DNA of 64,000 bases from Pauljensenia sp018375675 (GTDB taxonomy: Bacteria > Actinomycetota > Actinomycetes > Actinomycetales > Actinomycetaceae): the NCBI GenBank assembly GCA_041432705.1, contig JAPWAE010000005.1:124001-188000 (forward strand). The letters are read 5' to 3'. The notes under the pieces are model-generated. The model made no database searches. It saw nothing but the letters and a program-made list of their open reading frames with translations, and had not been told where the DNA came from. Shown in pieces: positions 1-8,416 of this stretch. Each line of letters begins with the position of its first letter. Position 1 is the stretch's first letter. The position numbers were made by a program, and so were the translations under genes.

Positions 1-86
1 GCGCTCTCGCCGGCGCGGTCGCGATCGGCCTGGCCGTTTTCCTGTGGCAACGCTCCCCCGAAAAGGCGCCCGAGCCTCGTCGATAG
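1..86 (+). CDS. C-terminal end of a membrane protein (5' truncated by window)
   Basis: The reading frame starting at base 3 stays open for 27 codons and stops at 84-86. It encodes a small-residue hydrophobic stretch (A-L-A-G-A-V-A-I-G-L-A-V-F-L-W) followed by a short charged, proline-rich tail ending PEPRR. This is the profile of a last transmembrane helix with a cytoplasmic tail. Nothing here identifies the family, and the gene begins outside the window. Confidence 0.5.
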   Translation, partial: ALAGAVAIGLAVFLWQRSPEKAPEPRR

Positions 87-105
87 CCACTTCACATTCA
101 AATCG

Positions 106-134
106 TTCACAAATCCACCCAATAGTGCTACGCT
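106..134 (+). promoter_or_regulatory. Predicted promoter of the phosphorylcholine operon
   Basis: TTCACA (106-111) and TACGCT (129-134) are separated by exactly 17 nt, a good fit to a housekeeping sigma factor promoter. It lies about 45 nt upstream of the first gene, whose start at 181 is preceded by an AAAGG ribosome binding site. No other strong promoter is apparent before 7373, which supports a single transcript. Confidence 0.55.
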
Positions 135-180
135 CGAACATGTAGCGCCCAAGTGGCTTCCATGAACGAAAGGTGATCGC

Positions 181-2010
181 ATGCCCACGACCAACGTCGG
201 CACGCTCAGCGAGCCCCAATTCAACATCCTGAACGCACTGGCCAAGGCCAACGCGCCCCTCACGCAGCGGGCACTGTCGGAGGCCACCGGCATGAGCCTG
301 GGACGCGTCAACACCGCCACCCGCGAGTGCGAGGCCGCCGGCTACATCGACGAGCGCGCGATCACCGACGCGGGCCGCGAGGCCCTGGAGCCCTACCGCG
401 TCACGGGCGCCGTCATCATGGCCGCGGGCCTGTCCTCGCGCTTCGCCCCCATCAGCTACGAACGCCCCAAGGGCACGCTCAAGGTGCGCGGCGAGATCCT
501 CGTCGAGCGTCAGATCCGCCAGCTCCACGAAGCCGGCATCACGAACATCGCGCTGGTCGTGGGCTACAAGAAGGAATACTTCTTCTACCTGGCCGACAAG
601 TACGGCGTCGACATTGTCGTCAACCGCGAGTACTCCACGCGTAACAACAACGGGTCCCTGTGGCTCGTCAAGGACCGCCTCGACAACACCTACGTGTGCT
701 CTTCGGACGACTACTTCACGACCAACCCCTTCGAGCCCTACGTCTACAAGGCCTACTACTCGGCGAACTACGTTGAGGGTCCCACCGACGAGTGGTGCAT
801 CAAGACGGGTCCGAGCGACCGCATCACGGGCGCGACCGTGGGCGGAGCCGACGCGTGGGTCATGCTCGGCCACGTCTACTTCGACCGCGTCTTTTCCGCA
901 ACGTTCCGCGAGATCCTCGAGCAGGTCTATCACCTGCCCGAGACGGTATCGAAGCTGTGGGAGTCCATCTACCTCGACCACATCAAGTCGTTCGACATGG
1001 TGATCCGCCGCTACCCGGACGGCGTCATCCACGAGTTCGACTCGGTCGACGAGCTGCGCAGCTTCGACCCCCTGTTCATGGAGAACGTGGACTCCGAGGT
1101 ATTCGACCACATCGTCGACACACTGGGCTGCACAAAGGCCGACATCCGCGACTTCTACCCCCTCAAGCAGGGCATCACGAACCTGTCGTGCCACTTCGCA
1201 GTCGGAGACGACGAGTACGTCTACCGCCACCCCGGCATCGGCACGGAGAAGATCGTGGACCGCAGCGCGGAGTTCGCCGGCCTGCGCCTGGCCGCCGAGC
1301 TCGGCATCGACGACACCTTCCTCACGGGTGACCCCGAGGCGGGCTGGAAGATCTCGCGCTTCGTGCGCGACGTGCGCAACCTGGACGTCACCCGCCCCGA
1401 GGAGCTCAAGGCGGCCATGGAGATGGACCGCGCGCTGCACACCTCCGGTCGAATCCTGGACCGCTCCTTCGACTTTGTCACCGAGGGCTTGCGCTACGAG
1501 GGCCTCCTCAAGGCCTTTGGCCCCATCGACGTGCCCGGATACTTTGAGCTGCGCGACAAGGTCCTGCGGCTGAAGACCTTCGCGGACACGGACGGCTTCG
1601 ATAAAGTCCCCTCGCACAACGACTTCTTCCCGCCGAACTTCCTGGTGGACAAGGACGGAAAGATCAGCCTCATCGACTGGGAGTACGCGGGCATGTCGGA
1701 CATGGCCGCCGACTTCGGCACGATGGTCGTGTGCACACCGGAGATGACCCGCGAGCGCGCGGCCGCCGCCCTCGAGTACTACCTGGGTCACGCGCCCAGC
1801 GAGGCCGAGGAGCGCCACTTCTTCGCCTATGAGGTCTTCGCCGGCTGGTGCTGGTACCTGTGGGCGCTGGTCAAGGAAGCCGAAGGCGACGACGTGGGCG
1901 AATGGCTCTACACCTACTATTCGCACGCGACACGCACGCTCGATTCCCTGCTCGCAGCCTACGAGGCAGCCTCAAGCACTCAGATCTCGACGGAAGGTGA
2001 ACTGGCATGA
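181..2010 (+). CDS. licCA: HTH-LicC-LicA fusion: phosphocholine cytidylyltransferase / choline kinase
   Basis: This 609-residue protein has three parts. Residues about 10-72 form a winged helix-turn-helix. Residues about 76-310 are a nucleotidyltransferase with the AAGLSSRF loop (81-88) expected of CTP:phosphocholine cytidylyltransferase (LicC). Residues about 320-600 are a choline/ethanolamine kinase (LicA), with the Brenner-type motif HNDFFPPNF near 479 and IDWEYAG near 498. The kinase should phosphorylate choline and the LicC part should make CDP-choline, the donor for LicD. From memory, fused LicC-LicA proteins exist in oral treponemes, so the fusion itself is not unique. The stop overlaps the licB start (ATGA), so the two are translationally coupled. 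Whether the HTH binds DNA and autoregulates the operon is unknown. Confidence 0.88.
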   Translation: MPTTNVGTLSEPQFNILNALAKANAPLTQRALSEATGMSLGRVNTATRECEAAGYIDERAITDAGREALEPYRVTGAVIMAAGLSSRFAPISYERPKGTLKVRGEILVERQIRQLHEAGITNIALVVGYKKEYFFYLADKYGVDIVVNREYSTRNNNGSLWLVKDRLDNTYVCSSDDYFTTNPFEPYVYKAYYSANYVEGPTDEWCIKTGPSDRITGATVGGADAWVMLGHVYFDRVFSATFREILEQVYHLPETVSKLWESIYLDHIKSFDMVIRRYPDGVIHEFDSVDELRSFDPLFMENVDSEVFDHIVDTLGCTKADIRDFYPLKQGITNLSCHFAVGDDEYVYRHPGIGTEKIVDRSAEFAGLRLAAELGIDDTFLTGDPEAGWKISRFVRDVRNLDVTRPEELKAAMEMDRALHTSGRILDRSFDFVTEGLRYEGLLKAFGPIDVPGYFELRDKVLRLKTFADTDGFDKVPSHNDFFPPNFLVDKDGKISLIDWEYAGMSDMAADFGTMVVCTPEMTRERAAAALEYYLGHAPSEAEERHFFAYEVFAGWCWYLWALVKEAEGDDVGEWLYTYYSHATRTLDSLLAAYEAASSTQISTEGELA

Positions 2011-2984
2011 AAACTCAGCACGGAGGCAAGCGCTACGGCTTCTTCTCGGGTGCCCTGTGGGGCCTCGACACGGTCGTGCTGGCGATTGCGCTGGCCATGA
2101 CACCGTTCCTCGACTTTGGTCAGTCAGCGCTCGCCGGGGCTGTCCTGCACGACGTCGCGTGCGCGCTGATCCTGCTGGTCTACATGGGTGTGCGCGGCCG
2201 CCTAACGGACACCGTGAAGGCGCTACGCACCCGCCCGGGTAAGTCGGTGATCGTGGCGGCGCTGTTGGGCGGCCCAATCGGCATGAGCGGCTACCTGATC
2301 GCGATCGACAACATCGGCCCCGGCCTCACCGCGATTATTTCGACGTTCTACCCGGCGCTGGGCACCCTGCTGGCCTTCATTCTCTTGAAGGAGCGGATGG
2401 CGCCCCGCCAGATCGTGGCCCTCCTGGTCGCGCTTGGCGCGATCGTCGCGACCGGCTGGTCGGCGACCTCGGAACCGATCGAAGGCGGCAACGCGATCCT
2501 GGGCGTCGTCGGCGCGCTGGCGTGCGTGATCGGCTGGGGATCCGAGGCTGTCATCCTCACGTGGGGCATGCGCGACGAGGCCGTGGATAACGAGGTGGCC
2601 CTCCAGATCCGCGAGACGACCTCGGCGGCCGTGTACCTGTTCATCGTTGCGCCCATCGCCGGCGTCTTTGGCTTCACGCTCCACTCGCTGGCCCACCTGT
2701 CCGCGGGCGTGGTGGCCCTGGCCGGCCTGGCGGGCACGGCCTCGTACCTCTTCTACTACAAGGCTTTGTCGGCCATCGGCGCCTCGCGAGGCATGGCCCT
2801 GAACATTTCCTACTCGGCGTGGGCGATCATCTTTGCCCTGGCGTTCCCCCCGCACACGATCCCGACACCCATGCAGGTCCTGTGCTGCGTCGTGATCCTC
2901 GTGGGCACGGTCCTGGCGGCCACCTCCAACTGGGGTGACCTGCTTCCCAAGCGAACGGAGAAGGTCACGAGCTCCCAGGCGTGA
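2007..2984 (+). CDS. licB: LicB-type choline importer (DMT/EamA family)
   Basis: This 325-residue protein is almost entirely hydrophobic, with about ten predicted membrane helices in two EamA-like halves. It starts with the typical family opening (R-Y-G-F-F-S-G-A-L-W-G-L). LicB proteins of Haemophilus and pneumococcus import choline for phosphocholine decoration. The position directly after licCA, with a 4-nt ATGA overlap, makes this role likely here. The helix containing L-L-G-G-P-I-G-M-S-G-Y is characteristic of the LicB subgroup rather than generic drug/metabolite exporters. The substrate is inferred from context. Confidence 0.85.
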   Translation: MKTQHGGKRYGFFSGALWGLDTVVLAIALAMTPFLDFGQSALAGAVLHDVACALILLVYMGVRGRLTDTVKALRTRPGKSVIVAALLGGPIGMSGYLIAIDNIGPGLTAIISTFYPALGTLLAFILLKERMAPRQIVALLVALGAIVATGWSATSEPIEGGNAILGVVGALACVIGWGSEAVILTWGMRDEAVDNEVALQIRETTSAAVYLFIVAPIAGVFGFTLHSLAHLSAGVVALAGLAGTASYLFYYKALSAIGASRGMALNISYSAWAIIFALAFPPHTIPTPMQVLCCVVILVGTVLAATSNWGDLLPKRTEKVTSSQA

Positions 2985-3040
2985 GACAATGGCGGGTGGG
3001 CGCACGTGCGCTCACCCGCTTTGTCATATTCGGAGGACTG

Positions 3041-3898
3041 ATGACAACACCCGAGACCGACCTGCGCAAGGTCCAAAAGCTCCTGACGCTGATCCTGGCC
3101 GAGCTGGACCGGGTGTGCCGACGCATCGGGGTGTCCTACGCGATCTACGGCGGCACGGCGATCGGCGCGATCCGCCACGGCGGCTTTATTCCGTGGGATG
3201 ACGACATCGACGTGATGATGACGCGCGCGGACTACGAGCGTTTCCTTGCCGAGGCGCCGGCCCTCCTGGACGAGCGTTTCCGCCTGGATAACACGCGCAC
3301 GCGCGACGATTTCCCCTTCATGTTCACGAAGATGGTCATGCCGGGAACCCTGCTGATCCCCGAGGCAGACAAGAACTCGAAGTACCGGATGCCTTTCTTC
3401 CTGGACATCCTGCCCCTGGATGAGATTCCGGCCGACGAGAAGGCCTTCCAGGAGATGTCGCGCCAGTCGTGGCTGTGGGGTCGCCTGTTGTTCCTCCAGG
3501 GCACGGCCCGTCCCCACCTGATCAACACGCCCGCGTGGAAGAAGGCGCTGATCTTCTCCGCAACGACGCTCGCGCACCTGGGCCTGAAGGCCGTGCGCGC
3601 GACGCCGGCGAACCTGCAGGCCCGCTGGGAGCGCGCTGTTCGCCGCTACGAGGGTACGGGCACGGGCGTGTACGCCGACTTCACGATGCGCGACCCGCAG
3701 AACTGGATCGTGCGCGAGGAGGAGTTTTTCCCCACCCGCGACGTTCCCTTCGAAGACATCACGGTCATGATCCAAAACGAGTACGACGCGCTGCTGCGCC
3801 GCGGATACGGCGACTACATGCAGCTGCCTCCCCCGGAGCAGCGCTACAACCACGAGGCCGCCGTCATCGACTTTGGCCCCTACGCCGACAGCTTGTAA
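3041..3898 (+). CDS. licD: LicD family phosphocholine transferase, paralogue 1
   Basis: This 285-residue LicD-family enzyme transfers phosphocholine from CDP-choline to a glycan. The hallmark is the acidic motif FIPWDDDIDV near residue 48, preceded by YGGTAIGAIRHGG and followed by the R-A-D-Y-E-R-F segment, all typical of the fold. The ATG at 3041 has a GGAGGA site at 3032-3037. A GTG at 2981 overlapping the licB stop is in frame but lacks such a site and adds an atypical N-terminus, so I chose 3041. It is followed 31 nt later by a second licD. Pneumococcus also carries two LicD enzymes that modify different sugar positions. Confidence 0.88.
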   Translation: MTTPETDLRKVQKLLTLILAELDRVCRRIGVSYAIYGGTAIGAIRHGGFIPWDDDIDVMMTRADYERFLAEAPALLDERFRLDNTRTRDDFPFMFTKMVMPGTLLIPEADKNSKYRMPFFLDILPLDEIPADEKAFQEMSRQSWLWGRLLFLQGTARPHLINTPAWKKALIFSATTLAHLGLKAVRATPANLQARWERAVRRYEGTGTGVYADFTMRDPQNWIVREEEFFPTRDVPFEDITVMIQNEYDALLRRGYGDYMQLPPPEQRYNHEAAVIDFGPYADSL

Positions 3899-3929
3899 GC
3901 CTCACGGCCCTGAAACGATCGGAGAACTG

Positions 3930-4829
3930 ATGAGCGCAGCAGACCCCGCAACCCTGGCAGCCATTCAGCGCGTCACCAAGCGCTGCCTTGCCGAGATCGA
4001 CCGCGTGTGCGCCCTCCTCGATCTGCGCTACGTCGCCTACGGCGGCACGGCGATCGGGGCGGTGCGCCACCAGGGCTTCATCCCGTGGGACGACGACGGG
4101 GACGTATGCATGCCGCGGGAGGATTACGAACGTTTCATCGCCGAGGCCCCCGCTCTCCTTGGGGACGAGTTCTTCATCGCCTCCCCCGCCACTCACCCCG
4201 ACTATCCGATCAGCTTCGGCGTGCTGGGCTTGAAGGGCTCGGAGTTCGTCTCGAAGGTCGCGAAGGACCGCTCCTTCCGCATGCCGATCGGCGTGGACCT
4301 GTTCGTCCTGGATGAGATCGCGGACGACCCCGGCCGCTTCCGCGCACAGTCGCGCGGCACGTGGCTCTGGGCGCGCCTCATGTTCCTGCGTTCCATCCCC
4401 AACCCGCCGACGGGCCTGCCCACGCCCGCGCGCCAGCTGGCCTCCGCGGCGATGGCCTGCGCCCACTGGGGCATGCGAGCACTGCGCGTCAACGAGGCCT
4501 CGTTGTACCGCCGCTGGCTGCGCGCCGCCCTCAAGGGCCGCGAGAACCCGCAGAAGGCCGCCGACGGCTCGATCCTGTTCGGTGATTTTTCGACGCGCGA
4601 TCCGCGTCGCTGGAGCGCTTCCGAGGCTGAGCTCTTCCCTGCTCGCTCCGTTCCTTTCGAGGACATCACGGTGCACATTCCCGCCGCCTACGACGTGGTT
4701 CTCACGCGCGGCTACGGCGACTACATGCGCATTCCGGATCCTCAGGATCGCATCACCCATGAGCCCTTCCACATCGTTTTCGGGCCGAACGATCCGGGGC
4801 CCGAGGCCTCCGAGGAGGCCGGCGCGTGA
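3930..4829 (+). CDS. licD: LicD family phosphocholine transferase, paralogue 2
   Basis: This 299-residue LicD paralogue has the same layout as its neighbour: YGGTAIGAVRHQG followed by FIPWDDDGDV near residue 49. The acidic residues are kept, but the usual Ile of the D-D-D-I-D core is Gly here. The two proteins share a common ending (RGYGDYM near the C-terminus) but differ widely elsewhere, which suggests different acceptor sites. The start at 3930 has GGAG at 3921-3924. An upstream in-frame start would add about 19 residues of no family character. The stop overlaps the next gene by 4 nt (GTGA). Confidence 0.85.
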   Translation: MSAADPATLAAIQRVTKRCLAEIDRVCALLDLRYVAYGGTAIGAVRHQGFIPWDDDGDVCMPREDYERFIAEAPALLGDEFFIASPATHPDYPISFGVLGLKGSEFVSKVAKDRSFRMPIGVDLFVLDEIADDPGRFRAQSRGTWLWARLMFLRSIPNPPTGLPTPARQLASAAMACAHWGMRALRVNEASLYRRWLRAALKGRENPQKAADGSILFGDFSTRDPRRWSASEAELFPARSVPFEDITVHIPAAYDVVLTRGYGDYMRIPDPQDRITHEPFHIVFGPNDPGPEASEEAGA

Positions 4830-6181
4830 GCGAGAAGGACACCACGGCCTCGTCCCTTCCTGACGCGCAGGCCGCCGGCGATGCGCAGGTCGAAGCCACG
4901 GAGGAGGCGCTCGAGTCGCGCGGCCAGCTGGGGCGCGACTACCTGTGGAACACGGCCGCCTCCCTCATGTCGAGCCTCGCCGTGGTCATCATGGGCGTGG
5001 CGATCATGCGCTCGGGCACCACGGATTCCTTTGCACGCGCCCAGTACGGCCTGTTCACCCTCGCGCTGGCGATCGGCCAGCAGTACCAGACGGTGGGCCT
5101 GTACGAGGTGCGCACCTTCCACGTGACGGACGTGCGGCGCCGCTTCGACTTCGGCACGTACCTGTCGACGCGCCTGCTGACCTGCCTGGTCATGGTGGGT
5201 CTCATCGCCGGCCACTCGTGGACTGCATCGACGAAGGACCCCTACCCCGCATTCACGGTCATCGCAGCGATGGCTCTCCTGCGCATCTTCGACGCCTTCG
5301 AGGACGTGTACTACTCGGAGTTCCAACGCTCGGGCCGCCTCGACATCGCGGGCAAGGCCTGCTTCGCGCGCATTTTCACGACAACGTTCCTATGGTCGGG
5401 GCTCTACTGGTTCACCCAGGACCTCCTCGTGTCCACGATCATCACCTTCGTGGTCACCTGCGCGGTGCTCGTGGTGGCCTACGGGCTGCCCGCGCGTGGC
5501 GTTTTCTCACTCCTGCCCTCATTCAACGTCCGAGGCATCACCGGGATCCTGTGGGAGTGCCTGCCTCTGTTCATCGCGGCGTTCCTCAACCAGTACCTGG
5601 CGAACGCGCCACGCTTCGCGATTCACGCGGTGCTCGGTGACGAGGAGCTGGGTGTCTTCGCGATCATCTACATGCCTGCTGTCGCAATCAACATGCTGTC
5701 ACTGTTCGTGTTCCGTCCCCTGCTCACCCGCATGGCGCTGCGATGGGCGGAGGGCAAGCGCGGGGAGTTCCTGTCGATCATTCGCAAGGGCCTGGTGACG
5801 ACCGCGGGAGCCTTCGTCGTCGTCGCTGCGGTCACCTACGTGATCGGCGCTCCCCTCCTGACCCTCGTGTTCGGCACGGACGTGTCTGGCTACGTCGGCG
5901 AGCTAATGGTGCTCGTCTTGGCGGGTGCCCTCAACGCGGCCGCCGTCATCCTCTACTACGCGCTGGCGACGATGCGCCGCCTGCGGGCCGTCCTGGTCGC
6001 CTACGCGGTGGCCGGCGGGACCGCCTACCTGATCGCGCCGATGCTCACAAAGTCCCACGCCATGATGGGCGCCTCGCTCGCCTACGCCGCCACCATGGGC
6101 CTGCTCGCAATCCTCTTCGTCGCTTTCATGCTCATCCCCACCCCTCGTGCGGCCATCGAAACGGAGCCCGTCAATGACTGA
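4826..6181 (+). CDS. Wzx/TacF-like polysaccharide flippase
   Basis: This 451-residue polytopic protein has a soluble acidic N-terminus of about 35 residues, then about 12-14 predicted membrane helices, as in the MATE/Wzx flippase superfamily. In pneumococcus the equivalent position in the lic region is held by TacF, which flips choline-bearing teichoic acid chains. The same role for a PCho-glycan is a reasonable inference here. It starts with GTG at 4826, overlapping the licD stop by 4 nt, and its own stop overlaps the next gene by 8 nt. Substrate specificity cannot be read from sequence. Confidence 0.75.
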   Translation: MSEKDTTASSLPDAQAAGDAQVEATEEALESRGQLGRDYLWNTAASLMSSLAVVIMGVAIMRSGTTDSFARAQYGLFTLALAIGQQYQTVGLYEVRTFHVTDVRRRFDFGTYLSTRLLTCLVMVGLIAGHSWTASTKDPYPAFTVIAAMALLRIFDAFEDVYYSEFQRSGRLDIAGKACFARIFTTTFLWSGLYWFTQDLLVSTIITFVVTCAVLVVAYGLPARGVFSLLPSFNVRGITGILWECLPLFIAAFLNQYLANAPRFAIHAVLGDEELGVFAIIYMPAVAINMLSLFVFRPLLTRMALRWAEGKRGEFLSIIRKGLVTTAGAFVVVAAVTYVIGAPLLTLVFGTDVSGYVGELMVLVLAGALNAAAVILYYALATMRRLRAVLVAYAVAGGTAYLIAPMLTKSHAMMGASLAYAATMGLLAILFVAFMLIPTPRAAIETEPVND

Positions 6182-7373
6182 TCGCCCCCACTCCCCCGTC
6201 AAGGTCGGCATCTTCATGGAGTTCTTCCTGCCCTACCTGGGCGGGATCGAGCGCTACCAGGATCGCTTGAGCGAGCAGCTGCGCGCCCTCGGCTACGACC
6301 TGTTCATCGTCACGTCCCTGCACGACGAGTCCCTGCCTCGTTTCGAAGACAAGGACGGTCTGCGCATCTACCGCCTGCCCACCAAGGGCCTCTTCAAGCA
6401 GCGCTACCCCTTCTTCAAGCGCGACGAGCGCTTCAAGGAGACAATGGCCGCGGTCGAGGCCGAAAACGCCGACTTCTACATCGTCAACACGCGCTTCCAC
6501 CTCACCAGCCTGCTCGGCGCACGCCTCGCGCATCGCCTGGGCCGCCCCGTCGCACTCATCGAGCACGGTACCGCGCACATGAGCGTCGGTAACCCGGTGC
6601 TGGACTTCTTCGGCGGCATCTACGAGCACGGCCTCACCCACTTCGTCAAGAAGCACGTGACCTCCTACTACGGGGTGTCGCGCAACTGCAACAAGTGGCT
6701 GCGCCACTTCGGGATCGAGGCCTCGGGCGTGTGGTACAACGCGGTGACGCCGGAGGATACGGCGGTGGCGGACGACCGCTACGAGCGCGAGTGGCCACGC
6801 GGCGGTGCCGACTCCGAAATCATCATCTCCTACGCCGGCCGCCTCATCGCTGAGAAGGGCATCGTCGCGCTCCTTGACGCCTTCGCGCGCCTGCGCGCCG
6901 AACTACCGGACGTTCCTTTGCGTCTCGCCGTCGCAGGCTCAGGCCCCATCGAGGAGGAGCTGCACGAGCGCTACGGGTCAGATCCGGCGGTGTCATTCCT
7001 GGGCAAGCTCGACTTCCCCGCCGTTATGAGCCTGTACCGCCGCTCCGACGTGTTCGTCTACCCGTCCATGTACCCCGAGGGCCTGCCCACCTCAATCCTC
7101 GAGGCGGCACTGGGCGACTGCGCGATCGTGGCGACGCCTCGCGGCGGCACCGAAGAGGTCATCACCTCTCCCGCCCTCGGGTGGATCGTGGACGGCCGCA
7201 CGTCCGCCGAACTCACGGACGCGCTCGTCCCCGCCCTGCGCGAGGCCGTCACCGACCCCGTGCGTCGCGCATCCTGCGCGGCGGCTGTGGGCGCGCGCGT
7301 GCGCGAGCATTTCACGTGGCAGTCCGTGGCCCGAGAGGTCGCCTCCGTCATCGACGAGGCCGTGGCGCGCTAA
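6174..7373 (+). CDS. Glycosyltransferase family 4
   Basis: This 399-residue GT-B-fold enzyme carries an N-terminal glycine motif (PYLGGIERY, near residue 17) in the acceptor domain. The C-terminal donor-binding signature YPEGLPTSILEA near residue 302 shows the E-x7-E pattern of GT4. It begins inside the end of the flippase gene (8-nt overlap), so it is the last gene of the phosphorylcholine operon. It probably adds a sugar to the glycan that is later decorated. Donor and acceptor are unknown. Two hairpin-bearing repeats follow at 7562-7663 and could act as terminators. Confidence 0.82.
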   Translation: MTDRPHSPVKVGIFMEFFLPYLGGIERYQDRLSEQLRALGYDLFIVTSLHDESLPRFEDKDGLRIYRLPTKGLFKQRYPFFKRDERFKETMAAVEAENADFYIVNTRFHLTSLLGARLAHRLGRPVALIEHGTAHMSVGNPVLDFFGGIYEHGLTHFVKKHVTSYYGVSRNCNKWLRHFGIEASGVWYNAVTPEDTAVADDRYEREWPRGGADSEIIISYAGRLIAEKGIVALLDAFARLRAELPDVPLRLAVAGSGPIEEELHERYGSDPAVSFLGKLDFPAVMSLYRRSDVFVYPSMYPEGLPTSILEAALGDCAIVATPRGGTEEVITSPALGWIVDGRTSAELTDALVPALREAVTDPVRRASCAAAVGARVREHFTWQSVAREVASVIDEAVAR

Positions 7374-7393
7374 CTTCCCGCATCCTCGCGCCA

Positions 7394-7497
7394 CCAGACC
7401 TCCGTGCGGCACCCCGCCGCCAGACCTCCGTGCGGCACCCCGCCGCCAGACCTCCGTGCGGCACCCCGCCGCCAGACCTCCGTGCGGCGCGAGGCCT
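7394..7497. repeat. 26-nt tandem repeat, about four copies
   Basis: Units begin at 7394, 7420, 7446 and 7472. Each reads ccagacctccgtgcgg followed by caccccgccg; the last copy is degenerate after its first 17 bases. Two more copies lie at 8339-8390. Open frames across it are repeat artefacts. Confidence 0.85.
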
Positions 7498-7561
7498 GCC
7501 CGCCCGCTCGCCGTCCGCGCCGCGAGCTTCGCTCGGCGCGTCGTCTCGAAGCCCGGCCAGG

Positions 7562-7663
7562 CCCAGCAGGCCTCGCGCCGCCCTCCAGTCGGGCGGCCAT
7601 GACCACCGGCGTCGCAGCAACTTCCACCCCAGCAGGCCTCGCGCCGCCCTCTAGTCGGGCGGC
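7562..7663. repeat. Two direct copies of a 36-nt hairpin-bearing repeat
   Basis: Nearly identical copies at 7562-7597 and 7628-7663, 66 nt apart, differ by one base. Each starts cccagcaggcctcgcg and contains gccgccc ... gggcggc, which can form a short hairpin. It follows the phosphorylcholine operon and could help terminate it, though no U-run follows. Confidence 0.6.
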
Positions 7664-7860
7664 TCGTACTACCTGGCCCTGCCACCGCCCACCGGCACCG
7701 CAGCCACACCACCAATGCCGCAGCCACACCAGCCTCGGCGGCAAATCCCCCATCGAATGCGAACTACACCAAGCGGCCTGGACAACAGCCGCATAAACAA
7801 ACCGTCAACAACTTTCGCGCAGCCCCAGGACTTAACCAAGACGCGACAACGTGGCGACGT

Positions 7861-8023
7861 TGAAACCAACAACACCACTGCTCGCCCCCAACAAAGGACC
7901 GCTGAAACCGGCGACACCTCTGCACCCGGAAAATGCACCAAAAACAATCATTTCTCACCCGCAAAGGCGATGGCGGTTTCAACCCCACACAGACACACAC
8001 GAGCAAAGGCGACAGGGGTTTCA
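7861..8023. repeat. Inverted array with 42-nt period (F-F-loop-R-R)
   Basis: The motif TGAAACC occurs at 7861 and 7903 (42 nt apart). Its reverse complement GGTTTCA occurs at 7975 and 8017 (again 42 nt apart). Flanking bases also match (CGACACC..CTGC against GCAAAGGCGA). The layout, direct copies then inverted copies at the same period, is the same as in the 19-nt arrays elsewhere in the window. The gap 7374-8416 otherwise holds no gene I can support. Confidence 0.5.
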
Positions 8024-8168
8024 GACAACCGGGCCGCCTCGCTTACAGGGACCGGCAGCGCCACCCACTCTCACTAAACCTGGCCATGCCTGGGTAGTGC
8101 CTTGTCTTCACGGCTGCCAGACGACGCACCGCGTGCCCCTGAGACAACGACGCCCGTGACGAGCATGC

Positions 8169-8276
8169 GCGGATAGGTTATCGCTACGCGGATAGGTTAT
8201 CGCGATGCGGATAGGCAAATAACCTATCCGGATGCGGACAACCTATCCGTAACGGCACAACCTATCCACATGCATC
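8169..8276. repeat. Inverted array with 19-nt period, motif GGATAGGTTAT
   Basis: Forward units start at 8169, 8188 and 8207 (gcggataggttatcgctac type). After an axis near 8215-8222, inverted units start at 8221, 8240 and 8259 (aacctatccggatgcggac type). Period is 19 nt on both arms. The core GGATAGGTTA is the same as in the arrays at 60860-61297, more than 50 kb away. Confidence 0.8.
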
Positions 8277-8338
8277 AGCATCTCCGCTCCGTTGCCACCC
8301 ACCGGCACCACAGCCACCCACCCAGCAGGACACCGCCG

Positions 8339-8390
8339 CCAGACATCCGTGCGGTACCCCGCCGCCAGACCTCCGCGCGGCACCCCGCCG
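8339..8390. repeat. Two further copies of the 26-nt repeat
   Basis: Copies at 8339-8364 and 8365-8390 match the 7394-7497 tandem units with a few substitutions. The two clusters flank the stretch holding both inverted arrays. Confidence 0.75.
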
Positions 8391-8416
8391 GACACACGGA
8401 CGTGAACTTTCCTTTC

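Noticed and set aside
2981..3040. Longer N-terminus for the first LicD protein starting at a GTG overlapping licB
   Set aside because: No ribosome site, and the added residues do not fit the family; the ATG at 3041 has GGAGGA at the right distance.
7348..7796. Several overlapping frames on both strands in the repeat gap
   Set aside because: They translate the 26-nt repeats (repeated G-V-P-H-G-G-L units) and have no ribosome sites or homology.
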